Assembly (NCBI RefSeq): GCF_003627755.1
Contig: NZ_CP032694.1
Location: forward strand, 1,541,501-1,605,500
From: Rhizobium jaguaris
GTDB lineage: Bacteria; Pseudomonadota; Alphaproteobacteria; Rhizobiales; Rhizobiaceae
Direction: 5' to 3'
DNA: 64,000 nt
Position 1 is the stretch's first letter, and each line of letters starts with the position of its first letter. Under the pieces are notes generated by a model. The model was not told the origin of the DNA, ran no database searches, and was given only the letters and a program-made list of their open reading frames with translations. Of this stretch, positions 20,656-30,198 are shown piece after piece. The position numbers and the translations under genes were made by a program.

Positions 20656-20782
20656 CGTGTCACCTTGTTGAGAGGGATTGGCAAAACAACCCCCGCTTAA
20701 CAGGCGAGCTATGTCGGCGAATTAACGCTTAGGTGAAGCTTTGGTGACTGTGGACAACTCATAGGGTGTAAATCCCAGGCGA

Positions 20783-21835
20783 TTATTGCCCCTTGCTTAT
20801 GGCCTTCCGCACCTGCTCTCTCGGCATATGCAGGGCGATCACGCCGAGCGTCTGGTCGCGGCCGCGAACGGCGTGATCGCCCAAATCTTCCGTGGCGATC
20901 TCCTCCGGAAGCTCTATCCGTCTTGCAAGGTCGGCCGAGATCAGCACTTGGCGTTCCAATGTCTTGCACAGAGATTCCAGCCTAGCCGTGGTGTTCACCG
21001 TGTCGCCGAAATAGGCAATCTTGTGGTGGTCGACGCCGATTTCGGCGGTGACGATGCCGCCGCCATGTAACGCCGCCCTCAGGCGCGGCACTCTGCCGTA
21101 GGATTTCAGCCAGGTTTCGGCATTCGCCTCGATATCGGCAAGGATGTCGAAGACACAGCGAATGCAACGGGCATTCTTCACGCCACGTTCAAGCGGCCAG
21201 GTGATGATGGCGGCATCGCCGATATAGTCGTCGATCGCGCCCTTATGCCGCCGCACCGGCTCGGCAAGCGCGCCAAATATGGAGCCCAGGTATTGCTGTG
21301 CTTTAAGGTCGCCACGCTCTTCAGCAAAAGCCGTCGAGCCGACGAGGTCGATGAAGAGAAACACGCGCTCTTCCTGCACCGGATTGCGGTAACGGCCGGT
21401 CAACAGACTGAGGAAGACGTCGCGGCCGAGCAATTCCCTGACGCGCCCGACGAAGATGACGACCGCGGTCACCATGACGGCGTAGATGTAGATATCGACC
21501 TGCAACAGCATGACGTTGGCCCAGCTGTCGGTGATCAGGTTCAAGGATTTCAGCAGGCCGCCGGCCACCGCAAAGCCGAAGGCGATCAAGGCGAAATCGG
21601 CAATCAAGGCCGAGACGATAAACGCCGGCGTGGGCAGGCGATGCATCCAACGGTTCAAGCGCGGCAGGATCATGCGGCGTTCGAAGGCCAGCGCCGGCAC
21701 GCCGCAGAACAACGCGTAGACAGCGCCGATATAAAGCGGCGACGCATGGAAAAATAGCTTGCCGTAGACGACCCCACTTGCGGCGACGAAGATCGAGGTC
21801 ACAATCCAGTTGAGCGCCGAAGGGAATCTTCCCAT
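20783..21835 (-). CDS. membrane-anchored class III adenylate/guanylate cyclase
   Basis: About 350 residues. The N-terminal 150 residues contain around five hydrophobic segments (for example WIVTSIFVAASGVVYG and VSALIADFALIAFGFAV). The C-terminal part is a class III nucleotide cyclase: metal-binding Asp in FLFIDLVGSTAFAE, second Asp in DDYIGDAAIITW, and the FGDTVNTTARLES segment with the transition-state Asn and Arg. It should make cAMP, or less likely cGMP, at the inner membrane. Rhizobia have many such cyclases and the signal it senses is unknown. A start 12 codons upstream (21871) is possible. Confidence 0.88.
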   Translation of the reverse strand: MGRFPSALNWIVTSIFVAASGVVYGKLFFHASPLYIGAVYALFCGVPALAFERRMILPRLNRWMHRLPTPAFIVSALIADFALIAFGFAVAGGLLKSLNLITDSWANVMLLQVDIYIYAVMVTAVVIFVGRVRELLGRDVFLSLLTGRYRNPVQEERVFLFIDLVGSTAFAEERGDLKAQQYLGSIFGALAEPVRRHKGAIDDYIGDAAIITWPLERGVKNARCIRCVFDILADIEANAETWLKSYGRVPRLRAALHGGGIVTAEIGVDHHKIAYFGDTVNTTARLESLCKTLERQVLISADLARRIELPEEIATEDLGDHAVRGRDQTLGVIALHMPREQVRKAISKGQ

Positions 21836-22037
21836 GCTGCCGATCCGCCAAGAGCTGGCGCATGCCCCCAAACCGGGATTGGTTTCGGAAAAGACCTGTG
21901 CACCATCAAGTATGTGATTGCGCTTCCATTTTGTCGGATGCGAGGCACAATCGCATTCGAAACCAACATCGCCATTTTTGGCGGATGTGCAACAGCCAAA
22001 CGTTCGGTATTGCTGACGGTTGATAAAGGTCGCGCGG

Positions 22038-23183
22038 TTACAGGCTGACCGTCTCGACTCGCTTACCGACGAAGCGCAAGGCCACCTGGCCCTGGATCAG
22101 CTGCAGCGCCGTTTCGCCGAAAAGATCGCGTCGCCAGCCGGTGAGGGCGGCCACGTCGGCCTTCTCGCCTTCGGCGGCGATCTTATCCAGATCTTCGCTG
22201 TTGGCGATGACTTTCGGGGCGACACCGTGCTTTTCAGCGATGAGCTTTAGGAGAACCTTCAGCAGTTCAGCCGCCGCGGCCGTGCCCTCCGGTGCCTGCT
22301 GATGACGCGGCACATGCGGCATCTCGGCCTTGGGCAGCGCCAAAGCCTGGTTGATTGCATCCAACACGGCCGTGCCGGAAGCGGATCGTTCCCAACCCTT
22401 CGGGATTGTGCGCAGCCTGCCAAGCGCTTCCATGTCTTTCGGTTGCTGCTGGGCGATTTCGTAGATGGCGTCGTCCTTCAGCACGCGGGCGCGCGGCACA
22501 TTGCGCGCACGTGCCTCGCGTTCGCGCCAGGCAGCGACGTATTTCAAGACGACCAGTTCCTGTGGTTTGCGCAGCCGCATCTTCAGCCGCTGCCAGGCGT
22601 CGTCCGGATGCAGATCATAGGTCTCGCGGGCTTCGAGGATCGCCATTTCTTCGAGCAGCCAGGAGGCGCGGCCCTCACGCTCAAGCTGCTCTTTTAGCGA
22701 AAGATAGACATCGCGCAGATGGGTGACGTCGGCGAGCGCATAGTCGAGCTGTTTCTCCGACAGCGGCCGGCGGCTCCAGTCGGTGAAGCGCGAGGACTTG
22801 TCGATATGGACGTTCTTGATGCGGCTGACGAGCTGGTCGTAGGAGACCGAATCGCCGAAGCCGCAGACCATGGCGGCGACCTGGGTGTCGAAGATCGGGT
22901 GCGGTATGAGGTTGCCGCGATTGAAGATGATTTCGATGTCCTGGCGGGCTGCGTGGAATACCTTCATGACGGCCGGATTGGCCATCAGCTCAAAAAAAGG
23001 TTTCAGGTCCAGGCCTTTTGCCAGTGGATCGACCAATACTTCGGTCGTCGGGCTCGCCATCTGGATCAGGCAAAGCTCCGGCCAGAAGGTCGTCTCGCGC
23101 AGGAATTCGGTGTCGATGGTAATGAATTCTGACTTGGCCAGCTCTTGGCAGGCCGCCTCCAATTGGGCGGTAGTTTCGATCAT
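22038..23183 (-). CDS. rnd: ribonuclease D
   Basis: A 381-residue 3'-5' exoribonuclease acting in tRNA 3' end maturation. The DEDDy residues are visible: Asp and Glu in TIDTEFLRE, Asp in AARQDIE, and Tyr/Asp in DYALADVTHL. A HRDC domain follows near residues 205-285 (VLKYVAAWREREARARNVPR). I chose the ATG at 23183, which gives the standard N-terminus IETTAQLEAAC; upstream in-frame extension would need a TTG start. No clear ribosome site is visible. rnd often sits upstream of aspS in rhizobia; here a multicopper oxidase and a DUF559 gene lie between. Confidence 0.93.
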   Translation of the reverse strand: MIETTAQLEAACQELAKSEFITIDTEFLRETTFWPELCLIQMASPTTEVLVDPLAKGLDLKPFFELMANPAVMKVFHAARQDIEIIFNRGNLIPHPIFDTQVAAMVCGFGDSVSYDQLVSRIKNVHIDKSSRFTDWSRRPLSEKQLDYALADVTHLRDVYLSLKEQLEREGRASWLLEEMAILEARETYDLHPDDAWQRLKMRLRKPQELVVLKYVAAWREREARARNVPRARVLKDDAIYEIAQQQPKDMEALGRLRTIPKGWERSASGTAVLDAINQALALPKAEMPHVPRHQQAPEGTAAAAELLKVLLKLIAEKHGVAPKVIANSEDLDKIAAEGEKADVAALTGWRRDLFGETALQLIQGQVALRFVGKRVETVSL

Positions 23184-23349
23184 ATCAACACATTCATGGT
23201 AAAATAGTTCGTTAACCTTCCTTCTCCTTTCGATCGGATATGTCAATACGTCGAAAGCCTAAGCCTCGGGCAGACGCCGCTTTTAAGTGGAATCGCTCAA
23301 AGCCCGGAAGTCGCCCTAAGCGAGCGTGGCGCAGGTTTCCGATTCCTGC

Positions 23350-24743
23350 CTAAGCCACGCGCACATAGCTGGTCATGCCCGTCTTCTGATGTTCGATGAT
23401 ATGGCAATGCAGCACCCAATCGCCGGGATTGTCGGCTACGAATGCGAGCTGCACCTTCTCGTTCGGCTGGATGAGGTAGGTGTCGGAGACGAAGGGCTGC
23501 ACCTGGCGCGTCGAGGAGGAAAGTACGGTGAAGCTCATGCCGTGCAGATGGATCGGATGCGCATGCGGCGTTACGTTTTCCATGTCGATAACATAGCTCT
23601 TGCCGAGCTTCAGTTCGGCGAGCGGTGCGGTCGGATCAGACGTGTCGCCCGTCCACGGCACCTTGTTGATCGCCCAGAAACTGTAGCCGAGCGAGCCGCA
23701 AATGCTGTTGTCGGCGGTATTTTCGGCTGTGGCGCTGAGGATCAGAGGAATATGCTGGGCCGCGCCGATATCGGCCTTTGCGACCGGATTGTCTTCGAGA
23801 GGAGCCAAATCGCGAACATCGCGCTTCAGCGAGCTGCCGACCGACCGCAGCGTTGCCAGCACCTTCGGGTCTGTACCCCTTATATCCTCAAGCTTGACGA
23901 TCGCGCCTTCGTCATCGGGCATGCGCACGGCCAACTCCAGGCGTTGACCGGGCCCGAGCTGCAATAAATCGAGCGGAAAGCGCTGCGGCACCGGATTGCC
24001 GTCGATGGCGATCACCGTTGCCTCAGCCCCTTCCATGCGGAAAGAATAGATGCGGGTAACGTCTGTCATGGCGAGGCGCAGCCGCACCAGCCCGCCGGAG
24101 GGGGCGTCATATTGCGGCTGTTGGCGCCAGTTCGCCGTGCGCACCGTCCCGTAGGTGCCCGACTTGGCGGAATCGCGCGGTCGGAACTGCGCGATGAATT
24201 GACTGTCGCCGCCGAGCCGCCAATCGCGCAGATTGAGGACCACTTCTGAGTCGAATGTCGGGTCTTTCGGATTTTCCACGACAATGACGCCGGTCATGCC
24301 ATGTCCCATCTGAATCAGCGTGTTGCAATGCGGATGATACCAGAAGGTGCCGGCGTCCGGAGGCATGAAAGCATAGTCGAAGTGATCGCCGGTATAGACG
24401 TAAGGCTGCGTGAGGAAGGGCACTCCGTCCATCTTGTTCGGCACGCGGATACCGTGCCAATGGATCGTCGTCGGATCGTCGATGCCGTTGATCAGGCGTG
24501 CGGCGAAGGGCTCCCCCTTCTTCATGCGCAGGACGGGCGGCATGCCGGCGTCGCCATAGCTCAAAACGTCCTTGGTCGCCCCGGCATCCATCAAATCGGC
24601 TTGGGTATTCGCGGTCTTCAACACCTGCGGCTCCGGCGCCGCTATCGCGCTGCCGCCAAACCTGCCGGCGATGCCTAGCCCCACCCATAGGCACCGGCAA
24701 CGGCAGAGGCTTTCAGAAGATTGCGGCGGGTGAGGATGGGCAT
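23350..24743 (-). pseudogene. Tat-exported multicopper oxidase, frameshifted in the signal peptide
   Basis: A laccase/CueO-like oxidase of about 465 residues. Copper ligands are visible in order: TIHWHGIRVP, FWYHPHCNT, HAHPIHLHGMSF and the C-terminal HCHIIEHQKTGM with the type 1 copper Cys-His and axial Met. The natural start at 24743 gives PILTRRNLLKASAVAGA, a twin-arginine signal. After GYGWG-type residues the frame hits TAG. One base missing near 24676-24680 would join it to LGIAGRFGGSAIAA. The long upstream open frame in the other phase lacks any export signal and is not the true start. Periplasmic copper or phenol oxidation is the family role. Confidence 0.82.
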
Positions 24744-24907
24744 GCGAGGCTCCGGAACACGGTGATTTACATGCTTGTTTAAAGTTGACTGTGGTATTCA
24801 GCAATAGCGCTGGGGTGGCTGAATTGCCGCATGGACTACTAGCAGTGGCACTGGCAGCTGGACCGGCTTCGTGCTTCGTTGGCAAGGCGAATAAAGCAGG
24901 AGGACCT

Positions 24908-25264
24908 ATGCATCGCGACGTTCCGGACCAACACCGACAATTCGCCAAAGCCATGCGTCGCGACGCCACGAAGGCCGAGAACATGCTTTGGCAGGCACTG
25001 CGAGGTCGGCAGCTCGAGGGGTTCAAGTTCAGGCGGCAGGTTCCGGTCGACGGGTATATTCTGGACTTCGTGTGTTTCGAGGCGCGGTTGATCGTTGAGG
25101 TGGACGGTGCGCAACATGCGGAAAATAGGCGTGACGAGCGCCGGGATGCACACTTCGCAAGCCAAGTGTTCTGCGTTCTACGGTTCTGGAACGACGAGGT
25201 CGTTCAGAATCTTGATGGTGTTTGTTTGAGGATATTAGCGGAGTTGAGGAATATCGGAGAGTGA
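24908..25264 (+). CDS. DUF559 domain protein (Vsr-like endonuclease fold)
   Basis: A 118-residue DUF559 protein. The start at 24908 has a strong GGAGGA ribosome site. The core matches the PD-(D/E)XK nuclease pattern of very-short-patch-repair-like enzymes: DATKAENMLWQALR at the N-terminus, Asp in YILDFVCFE, E-V-D in LIVEVDGAQH, and LRFWNDEVVQN near the end. Function of such proteins in rhizobia is not established; they are often multi-copy and may be mobile. It lies just upstream of a large nested-palindrome element and of aspS. Confidence 0.85.
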   Translation: MHRDVPDQHRQFAKAMRRDATKAENMLWQALRGRQLEGFKFRRQVPVDGYILDFVCFEARLIVEVDGAQHAENRRDERRDAHFASQVFCVLRFWNDEVVQNLDGVCLRILAELRNIGE

Positions 25265-25280
25265 GTCAAACGCCGGCGCC

Positions 25281-25536
25281 ATCCCGCCCTTGGCGGGCGG
25301 GAAAGCAATTTCATTGATTTAGGAATTGCGATATCGGCAGCTCCACACATGAGAGGCCCAGCGCAATTTCTAAGTCATTGAAATTGCAAGGGCGGGGGTC
25401 CGTTTCTTGCTCAACCCTGTTCAAGGGTTCTGCGCGCCCCTACCTACCCCCGCCCTTGCAAAAACTAAGGCTTAGACGAGGGACAAACCCTCATCTAAAC
25501 CTAAGTTTTTGCTTTCCCGCCCGCCAGGGGCGGGAT
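25281..25536. repeat. 256-base nested inverted repeat able to form a four-armed cruciform
   Basis: Four sets of arms tile the element with essentially no unpaired base between them. The outer stem is 25281-25306 with 25511-25536 (25 of 26 match). Branch 1 is 25306-25330 with 25362-25386 (22 of 25). Branch 2 is 25386-25399 with 25446-25459 (14 of 14), containing an inner hairpin AACCCT/AGGGTT. Branch 3 is 25460-25482 with 25488-25510 (20 of 23). The outer and first-branch arms are themselves partly palindromic (CCCGCC/GGCGGG; GCAATTTC/GAAATTGC), so other folds are possible. No ORF is convincing. It could be a MITE-like repeat, a structured RNA in the aspS leader, or both. Confidence 0.85.
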
Positions 25537-25560
25537 ACGGCTCCGCATTCCAGCCTTGAC

Positions 25561-25595
25561 AAATCGGGCGCACCATGCGCTTTTCCGCCCGATTT
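25561..25595 (+). promoter_or_regulatory. hairpin in the aspS leader
   Basis: AAATCGGGCG (25561-25570) pairs with CGCCCGATTT (25586-25595) around a 15-base loop, 66 bases before the aspS start. It could be a leader hairpin or a weak terminator for the DUF559 gene; the trailing T run is short. Role unproven. Confidence 0.4.
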
Positions 25596-25661
25596 TCTCG
25601 TCGGCAGGCGAGGGGCTTTCGTCCGCATTCGCCGCCGTCCGCCAAGTCCAGGATATATACT

Positions 25662-27452
25662 ATGCATCGCTATCGCAGCCACACATGCGCCGCCCTGCGC
25701 AAGTCCGACGTCGGTTCGACCGCCCGTATTTCCGGCTGGGTTCATCGCGTCCGAGATCATGGTGGCGTGCTGTTCATCGATCTGCGCGATCACTACGGCA
25801 TTACCCAGGTTGTCGCCGATCCGGACTCTCCGGCTTTCAAGCTGGCCGAGACCGTGCGCGGCGAATGGGTTATCCGCATCGACGGCCTAGTGAAGGCCCG
25901 CACGGAAGATACCATCAACAAGAACATGCCGACCGGCGAGATCGAGCTTTATGCGCAGGAGATCGAAGTGCTCTCCGCCGCCAAGGAGCTGCCGCTGCCG
26001 GTTTTCGGCGAGCCGGAGTATCCGGAAGACGTTCGCCTGAAGTATCGCTTCCTCGATCTTCGCCGCGAAACGCTGCACCGGAACATCGTCAAGCGCACGC
26101 AGGTTATCTCCTCCATGCGCCGCCACATGGGTGAAGTGGGCTTCACCGAATATACCACGCCGATCCTGACGGCCTCCTCGCCGGAAGGTGCGCGTGACTT
26201 CCTGGTGCCAAGCCGTATCCACCCCGGCACCTTCTATGCCCTGCCGCAGGCGCCGCAGCAGTACAAGCAGCTGCTGATGGTCGCCGGCTTCGATCGTTAC
26301 TTCCAGATCGCGCCGTGCTTCCGCGACGAAGACCCGCGCGCAGACCGTCTGCCGGGCGAATTCTACCAGCTCGACCTTGAAATGAGCTTCGTCACCCAGG
26401 AAGACGTCTGGAACACGATGGGACCGCTGATGACCCAGGTGTTCGAGGAGTTTGCCGACGGCAAGCCGGTCACCAAGGAATGGCCGCGCATCCCCTATGA
26501 CGTCGCGATCCGCAAATATGGAACGGACAAGCCGGACCTGCGCAACCCGATCGTCATGGAAGCGGTGACCGACCATTTCGCCGGCTCCGGCTTCAAGGTC
26601 TTCGCCAACATGATCGCCTCGAACCCGAAGGTTCAGGTCTGGGCAATCCCCGCGAAAACCGGCGGCTCCAGAGCTTTCTGCGATCGCATGAACGCCTGGG
26701 CGCAGAGCCAGGGCCAGCCCGGCCTCGGCTATATCTTCTGGCGCAAGGAAGGCGAGAAGCTCGAGGGCGCCGGCCCGCTTGCCAAGAACATTGGCGAGGA
26801 GCGCACGGATGCGATCCGCACCCAGCTTGGTCTCGGCGACGGCGACGCCTGCTTCTTTGTCGCCGGTGATCCGGACAAGTTCTACAAGTTCGCTGGCGAA
26901 GCCCGCACCAAGGCCGGCGAGGAGCTGAACCTGGTCGACCGCGACCGTTTCGAGCTTTGCTGGATCGTCGACTTCCCGTTCTTCGAATGGAGCGAGGAAG
27001 AAAAGAAGGTCGATTTCGCTCACAATCCCTTCTCGATGCCCCAGGGCGGCCTTGAGGCACTGCAGAGCCAGGATCCGCTGACGATCAAGGCGTTCCAGTA
27101 CGACGCCGTCTGCAACGGTTTCGAAATCGCTTCGGGCTCGATCCGTAACCAATCGCCGGAAATCATGGTCGCCGCGTTTGAAAAGATCGGCCTCAGCCAG
27201 GCGGATGTCGAAGAGCGCTTCGGCGGCCTCTACCGCGCCTTCCAGTACGGCGCGCCTCCGCACGGTGGCGCCGCTTTCGGTATCGACCGCATCATCATGC
27301 TGCTGGTCGGCGCCAAGAACCTGCGCGAGATCTCGCTGTTCCCGATGAACCAGCAGGCACAGGACCTGCTGATGGGCGCTCCTTCGGCCGCAACGCCGAC
27401 GCAACTGCGCGAGCTGGCGATCCGCCCGGTGCCGCCGGTGAAAAAGGACTGA
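25662..27452 (+). CDS. aspS: aspartate--tRNA ligase
   Basis: A 596-residue bacterial-type class II AspRS. It has the N-terminal OB-fold anticodon domain ([20 protein letters not shown]), class II motif 2 ([10 protein letters not shown]), the bacterial GAD insertion domain in the middle, and motif 3 ([11 protein letters not shown]). The ATG at 25662 gives the standard start [15 protein letters not shown]; the in-frame extension upstream overlaps the leader hairpin and is not conserved in type. In many alphaproteobacteria this enzyme also makes Asp-tRNA(Asn) for GatCAB; the sequence alone does not tell. A terminator-like hairpin follows. Confidence 0.97.
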   Translation: MHRYRSHTCAALRKSDVGSTARISGWVHRVRDHGGVLFIDLRDHYGITQVVADPDSPAFKLAETVRGEWVIRIDGLVKARTEDTINKNMPTGEIELYAQEIEVLSAAKELPLPVFGEPEYPEDVRLKYRFLDLRRETLHRNIVKRTQVISSMRRHMGEVGFTEYTTPILTASSPEGARDFLVPSRIHPGTFYALPQAPQQYKQLLMVAGFDRYFQIAPCFRDEDPRADRLPGEFYQLDLEMSFVTQEDVWNTMGPLMTQVFEEFADGKPVTKEWPRIPYDVAIRKYGTDKPDLRNPIVMEAVTDHFAGSGFKVFANMIASNPKVQVWAIPAKTGGSRAFCDRMNAWAQSQGQPGLGYIFWRKEGEKLEGAGPLAKNIGEERTDAIRTQLGLGDGDACFFVAGDPDKFYKFAGEARTKAGEELNLVDRDRFELCWIVDFPFFEWSEEEKKVDFAHNPFSMPQGGLEALQSQDPLTIKAFQYDAVCNGFEIASGSIRNQSPEIMVAAFEKIGLSQADVEERFGGLYRAFQYGAPPHGGAAFGIDRIIMLLVGAKNLREISLFPMNQQAQDLLMGAPSAATPTQLRELAIRPVPPVKKD

Positions 27453-27475
27453 GGCTTTTAGTCATATCGAGATGA

Positions 27476-27502
27476 CCCGGCGGTGTGTTTCACGCCGCCG
27501 GG
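27476..27502 (+). terminator. GC-rich hairpin after aspS
   Basis: CCCGGCGG (27476-27483) pairs with CCGCCGGG (27495-27502), with GTG/CAC inside. It is followed by CTTCCCTTCC rather than a clean T run, so termination may be only partial. Confidence 0.55.
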
Positions 27503-27539
27503 CTTCCCTTCCGAAGACGCCTCTCCAATCGTTCCCTGC

Positions 27540-28723
27540 CTAGTCGTTTGATGTGACCTTCAGGCCGATCATCTTCGGGATCGACTCTCTTGCGTTTTTA
27601 GCGGCTTCTATGACCGTCGACATGGGGACGGGCTTGGCGGGCGTGGCGCTGATCGTCAGGCTTTTGGGATCGTTGAAATATTCGACGACGGCCATTGAGA
27701 GCGCTTCCCGGAGATCGGGAATTCCGAGCTGAGCGGTCGACGCCAGTATTTCTGCAGCAAGGGAGTTTGCCGATTGCGCGCGCGTCACATGATCCCATTT
27801 GCTCATATAATCGAATGCGCGATTGGTGAATGAAGCATCGTCGAAACGGATCTGAGCGCTATTCAAGGTCAGTTGCTGAACGAACGCGAGACCCAACAAG
27901 TATTTAGCATTCTTGGTATTTTGATCGTCCTCGGTGTCGGTCATGGAGGAGTATAGAGCCTCTGCGGTATTGTAGAATGCGGGGTAAGACCGGAGAGGCT
28001 GAGCTGGACATTCAGTTTCCCTATGTTCTCTAAATCAAACGTGTATTCCGTCAGGTCATACTTGCCCGTGGAAAGCTCCCAACTGCTTTTCATGGAAAAC
28101 GCCGCGTGTACGTGCTGGAGCTCGAATTGCCTGATTGCTTCGGAGCTTACAGGCATCTGAGCCATGGAAAGATCGGCAACAATTCCGTCAATTGTAAAAC
28201 TGGAGTCGATGCCCTTTTTGTCCGGACGTTTCATTGCGACGGAATCAGCGCCGGAGATGGAAAAAAGCTCTTCACCCAGCCTTGAGTAGGACACCGGGCC
28301 TACATGGGCATGATAAACGAATACCGAGTTTATATCGCTCAGGGTCGCATTCGCGGGAATTTCGAGGTCATCCACCCTTAGTCCCGCGGCACTGGCACTG
28401 AAGTCTTTTTGCTTTATTGAGACATCGGGAATAAGCACTTTTTTTATCGCATAACCGCCGGACTGTTCGGTCACGCCAGTCATCGCGACGTCGCCGAGGG
28501 CAATGCCGGTTCTTCTTCGCGGCGTATATGTCACGTTTCTCAGGACGATGGTTGAACCATTAACATCGACGTTTCCGGCCTCGATCGAGTCGCCTATTTG
28601 TGCGACTATGGCATTGTTGAGCTTCTTCAGGACGTCGGCTCCATCGAGCGCGAAAGCGGAGTTCGCAAAGAACATAAGGCCGGCGCCGACGACTGTTAGT
28701 TGACTCGTCCGATAGAAGATCAT
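27540..28723 (-). pseudogene. secreted protein of unknown function (paralogue 1), frameshifted
   Basis: I do not recognise a described family. The start at 28723 gives an N-terminal export signal (MIFYRTSQLTVVGAGLMFF to NSAFALDG). Two frames together match the full length of the intact paralogue at 30922-32109: both begin with a signal ending SAFALDG-x-D-x-LKK, share NSAQIRFDD, NDPKSLT/DNPKSLT and end GLKV-(T/S)-SND. The phase changes near 27980, where a missing C (ACCCCGCATT for ACCCCGGCATT) converts LTPAFYNT to LTPHSTIP. The second part alone would lack any start with a signal. Repeated FxxAxLxxxxLEIP-type segments suggest an all-beta or AsmA-like fold, but this is speculation. Confidence 0.75.
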
Positions 28724-28914
28724 GATGGAGCATCCCGGCTGGAAAGGCTTTGATTTACACGGTTGGATTGCACATATCGCTGCAATCTCTAGCAACAGCT
28801 CGCATAAATTCCAATAGTAGTTGTATTTGCAATCTAGAATTTCCGGCCTTATCTCCGCTATCCGATGGGGCGTTGCGGTCTCGTGTTTTCACACGGCCCA
28901 TTCTCCTGAAACGC

Positions 28915-28946
28915 AAAAACACGGCGACCGAAATCGCCGGGTTTTT
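28915..28946 (-). terminator. terminator after the beta-lactamase-like gene
   Basis: AAAAACACGGCGA (28915-28927) pairs with TCGCCGGGTTTTT (28934-28946), 12 of 13 matched, with T runs on both strands. It lies 17 bases past the stop of the minus-strand serine hydrolase. Confidence 0.8.
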
Positions 28947-28962
28947 TGTCGTTGGCAGAGAA

Positions 28963-30132
28963 CTAAAGGGCAGCGTAGATCGCGTCGCGAAGATCAATGG
29001 TGAACTGTCCCCACATGCCTTCCAGCGTGGTGTTGGTAAGCGCCACGACTGTCAGCTTTTTCTGAGGGTCGACGAACCAACTGTGGCCGTAGACTCCACC
29101 CCATTTGATCGTGCCCACAGAAAACGGGGCTTGTGCTGCAACGGGGTCGATGACGACGGACCAGCCATAGCCGAAGCCGAAGCCGGCTTGCAGTGCCTGC
29201 ATATGGCCGCCCGCCTGATCGGCCATCATCGTCTTCACAGTATCGGCCGACAGCAGCGGTGCCCCGCTCTTGCGCATCGTTTCCAGAATGGCCAGCACGT
29301 CGCTTGCCGTTCCGGCCATGCCGGCGCCACCGGAGTGATAGGAGGCGGGATCGAATATCCTGTCAGGCGCGAAACGGATCACGCCATCGAGTATCGGAAC
29401 GAGCGCGTCATCCCCCATCCGCTCCGGCTCCGATGCGCCATTCATATAGGCGGCGGCGAGGCGGCTGCGATCACGAACGGAGAACGCGGTATCGGAGAGG
29501 CCAAGCGGCTTCATCACCAACTCCGCGACGGCATCGCCGAGCGCGCCGCCGGTTTCCTTTTCGATGATGCCGCCGAGCACATCCATCGCCAGCGAATATT
29601 GCCAGCCCTCGCCGGGCGGAAAGAGAAGGGGAGCGCTGCCGAGGCGCTTGAGGTTATCAGCAAGTGACAGGCCGGGCGTGTCGAGGCCATCGGATACGCC
29701 AGCCCGATGGTAGGGGCCGTCTTGCTCCTCCGCGAATGTGTAACCCAGTCCGGATGTGTGCGTGAGAAGGTGCCGGATACGGATAACGGCCTCACTTCCA
29801 TCAGGCAGCCGCGGCTTAAAGTCCGGTAGCCATTTGGTGATAGGATCCTCGAGCCCGATGCGGCCCTGTTCGACGAGCCGCATGGTAGCGATGGTGACGA
29901 TCGGCTTGGTGATGGAGGCAAGCCGGAAGATGGCATCTTCCTGCATCGCCGCCGCGTTTTCCCGATCCGCCAGACCGGCAGCTCGACGATAAATCAGTTC
30001 TCCATTTCGGGCGATGAGAACCACTGTCCCGACCAGCCTCTTGTCCGCCAGGGCGGAATCAATCGCAGCATCGACGCCTTCAGCAAGGCTGCCGTCGCGT
30101 GGACGCATGGAATTTTCCAGGGGAAGACTCAT
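28963..30132 (-). CDS. beta-lactamase-family serine hydrolase
   Basis: A 389-residue class C beta-lactamase/DD-peptidase-fold protein. Ser73-x-x-Lys76 lies in LASITKPIV, the YxN-position Tyr is in GEGWQYSLAMDV, and a KTG-like HSW segment occurs near the C-terminus (GVYGHSWFVDP). No signal peptide is seen with the start at 30132, so it is likely a cytoplasmic esterase or amidase of the EstB/LactB type rather than a resistance enzyme. It is divergent from a TetR gene 66 bases away that probably represses it. Confidence 0.87.
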   Translation of the reverse strand: MSLPLENSMRPRDGSLAEGVDAAIDSALADKRLVGTVVLIARNGELIYRRAAGLADRENAAAMQEDAIFRLASITKPIVTIATMRLVEQGRIGLEDPITKWLPDFKPRLPDGSEAVIRIRHLLTHTSGLGYTFAEEQDGPYHRAGVSDGLDTPGLSLADNLKRLGSAPLLFPPGEGWQYSLAMDVLGGIIEKETGGALGDAVAELVMKPLGLSDTAFSVRDRSRLAAAYMNGASEPERMGDDALVPILDGVIRFAPDRIFDPASYHSGGAGMAGTASDVLAILETMRKSGAPLLSADTVKTMMADQAGGHMQALQAGFGFGYGWSVVIDPVAAQAPFSVGTIKWGGVYGHSWFVDPQKKLTVVALTNTTLEGMWGQFTIDLRDAIYAAL

Positions 30133-30198
30133 GGGGCAAAACCTTCTATAATCACAATGACCATTCCTGAATAAACCAGATTGGAGATTATTTCTAGA
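30133..30198. promoter_or_regulatory. divergent promoter/operator of the serine hydrolase and TetR genes
   Basis: The short gap contains TGACCATT at 30158-30165 and again at 30200-30207, and CACAATG (30153-30159) facing CATTGTG (30204-30210). The 45-base spacing of the inverted copies and their closeness to both starts make them candidate TetR operator half-sites. Confidence 0.4.

Noticed and set aside
24785..24907. A longer start for the DUF559 protein
   Set aside because: The added residues are not family-like and the ATG at 24908 has a strong ribosome site.
23350..25026. A 558-codon frame as the full multicopper oxidase gene
   Set aside because: Its first 110 residues are low-quality and overlap the DUF559 gene on the other strand; the twin-arginine signal in the adjacent phase is the real N-terminus.
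27540..27944. A separate 134-residue gene
   Set aside because: It matches the C-terminal third of the paralogue at 30922-32109 and is joined to the upstream frame by one base.
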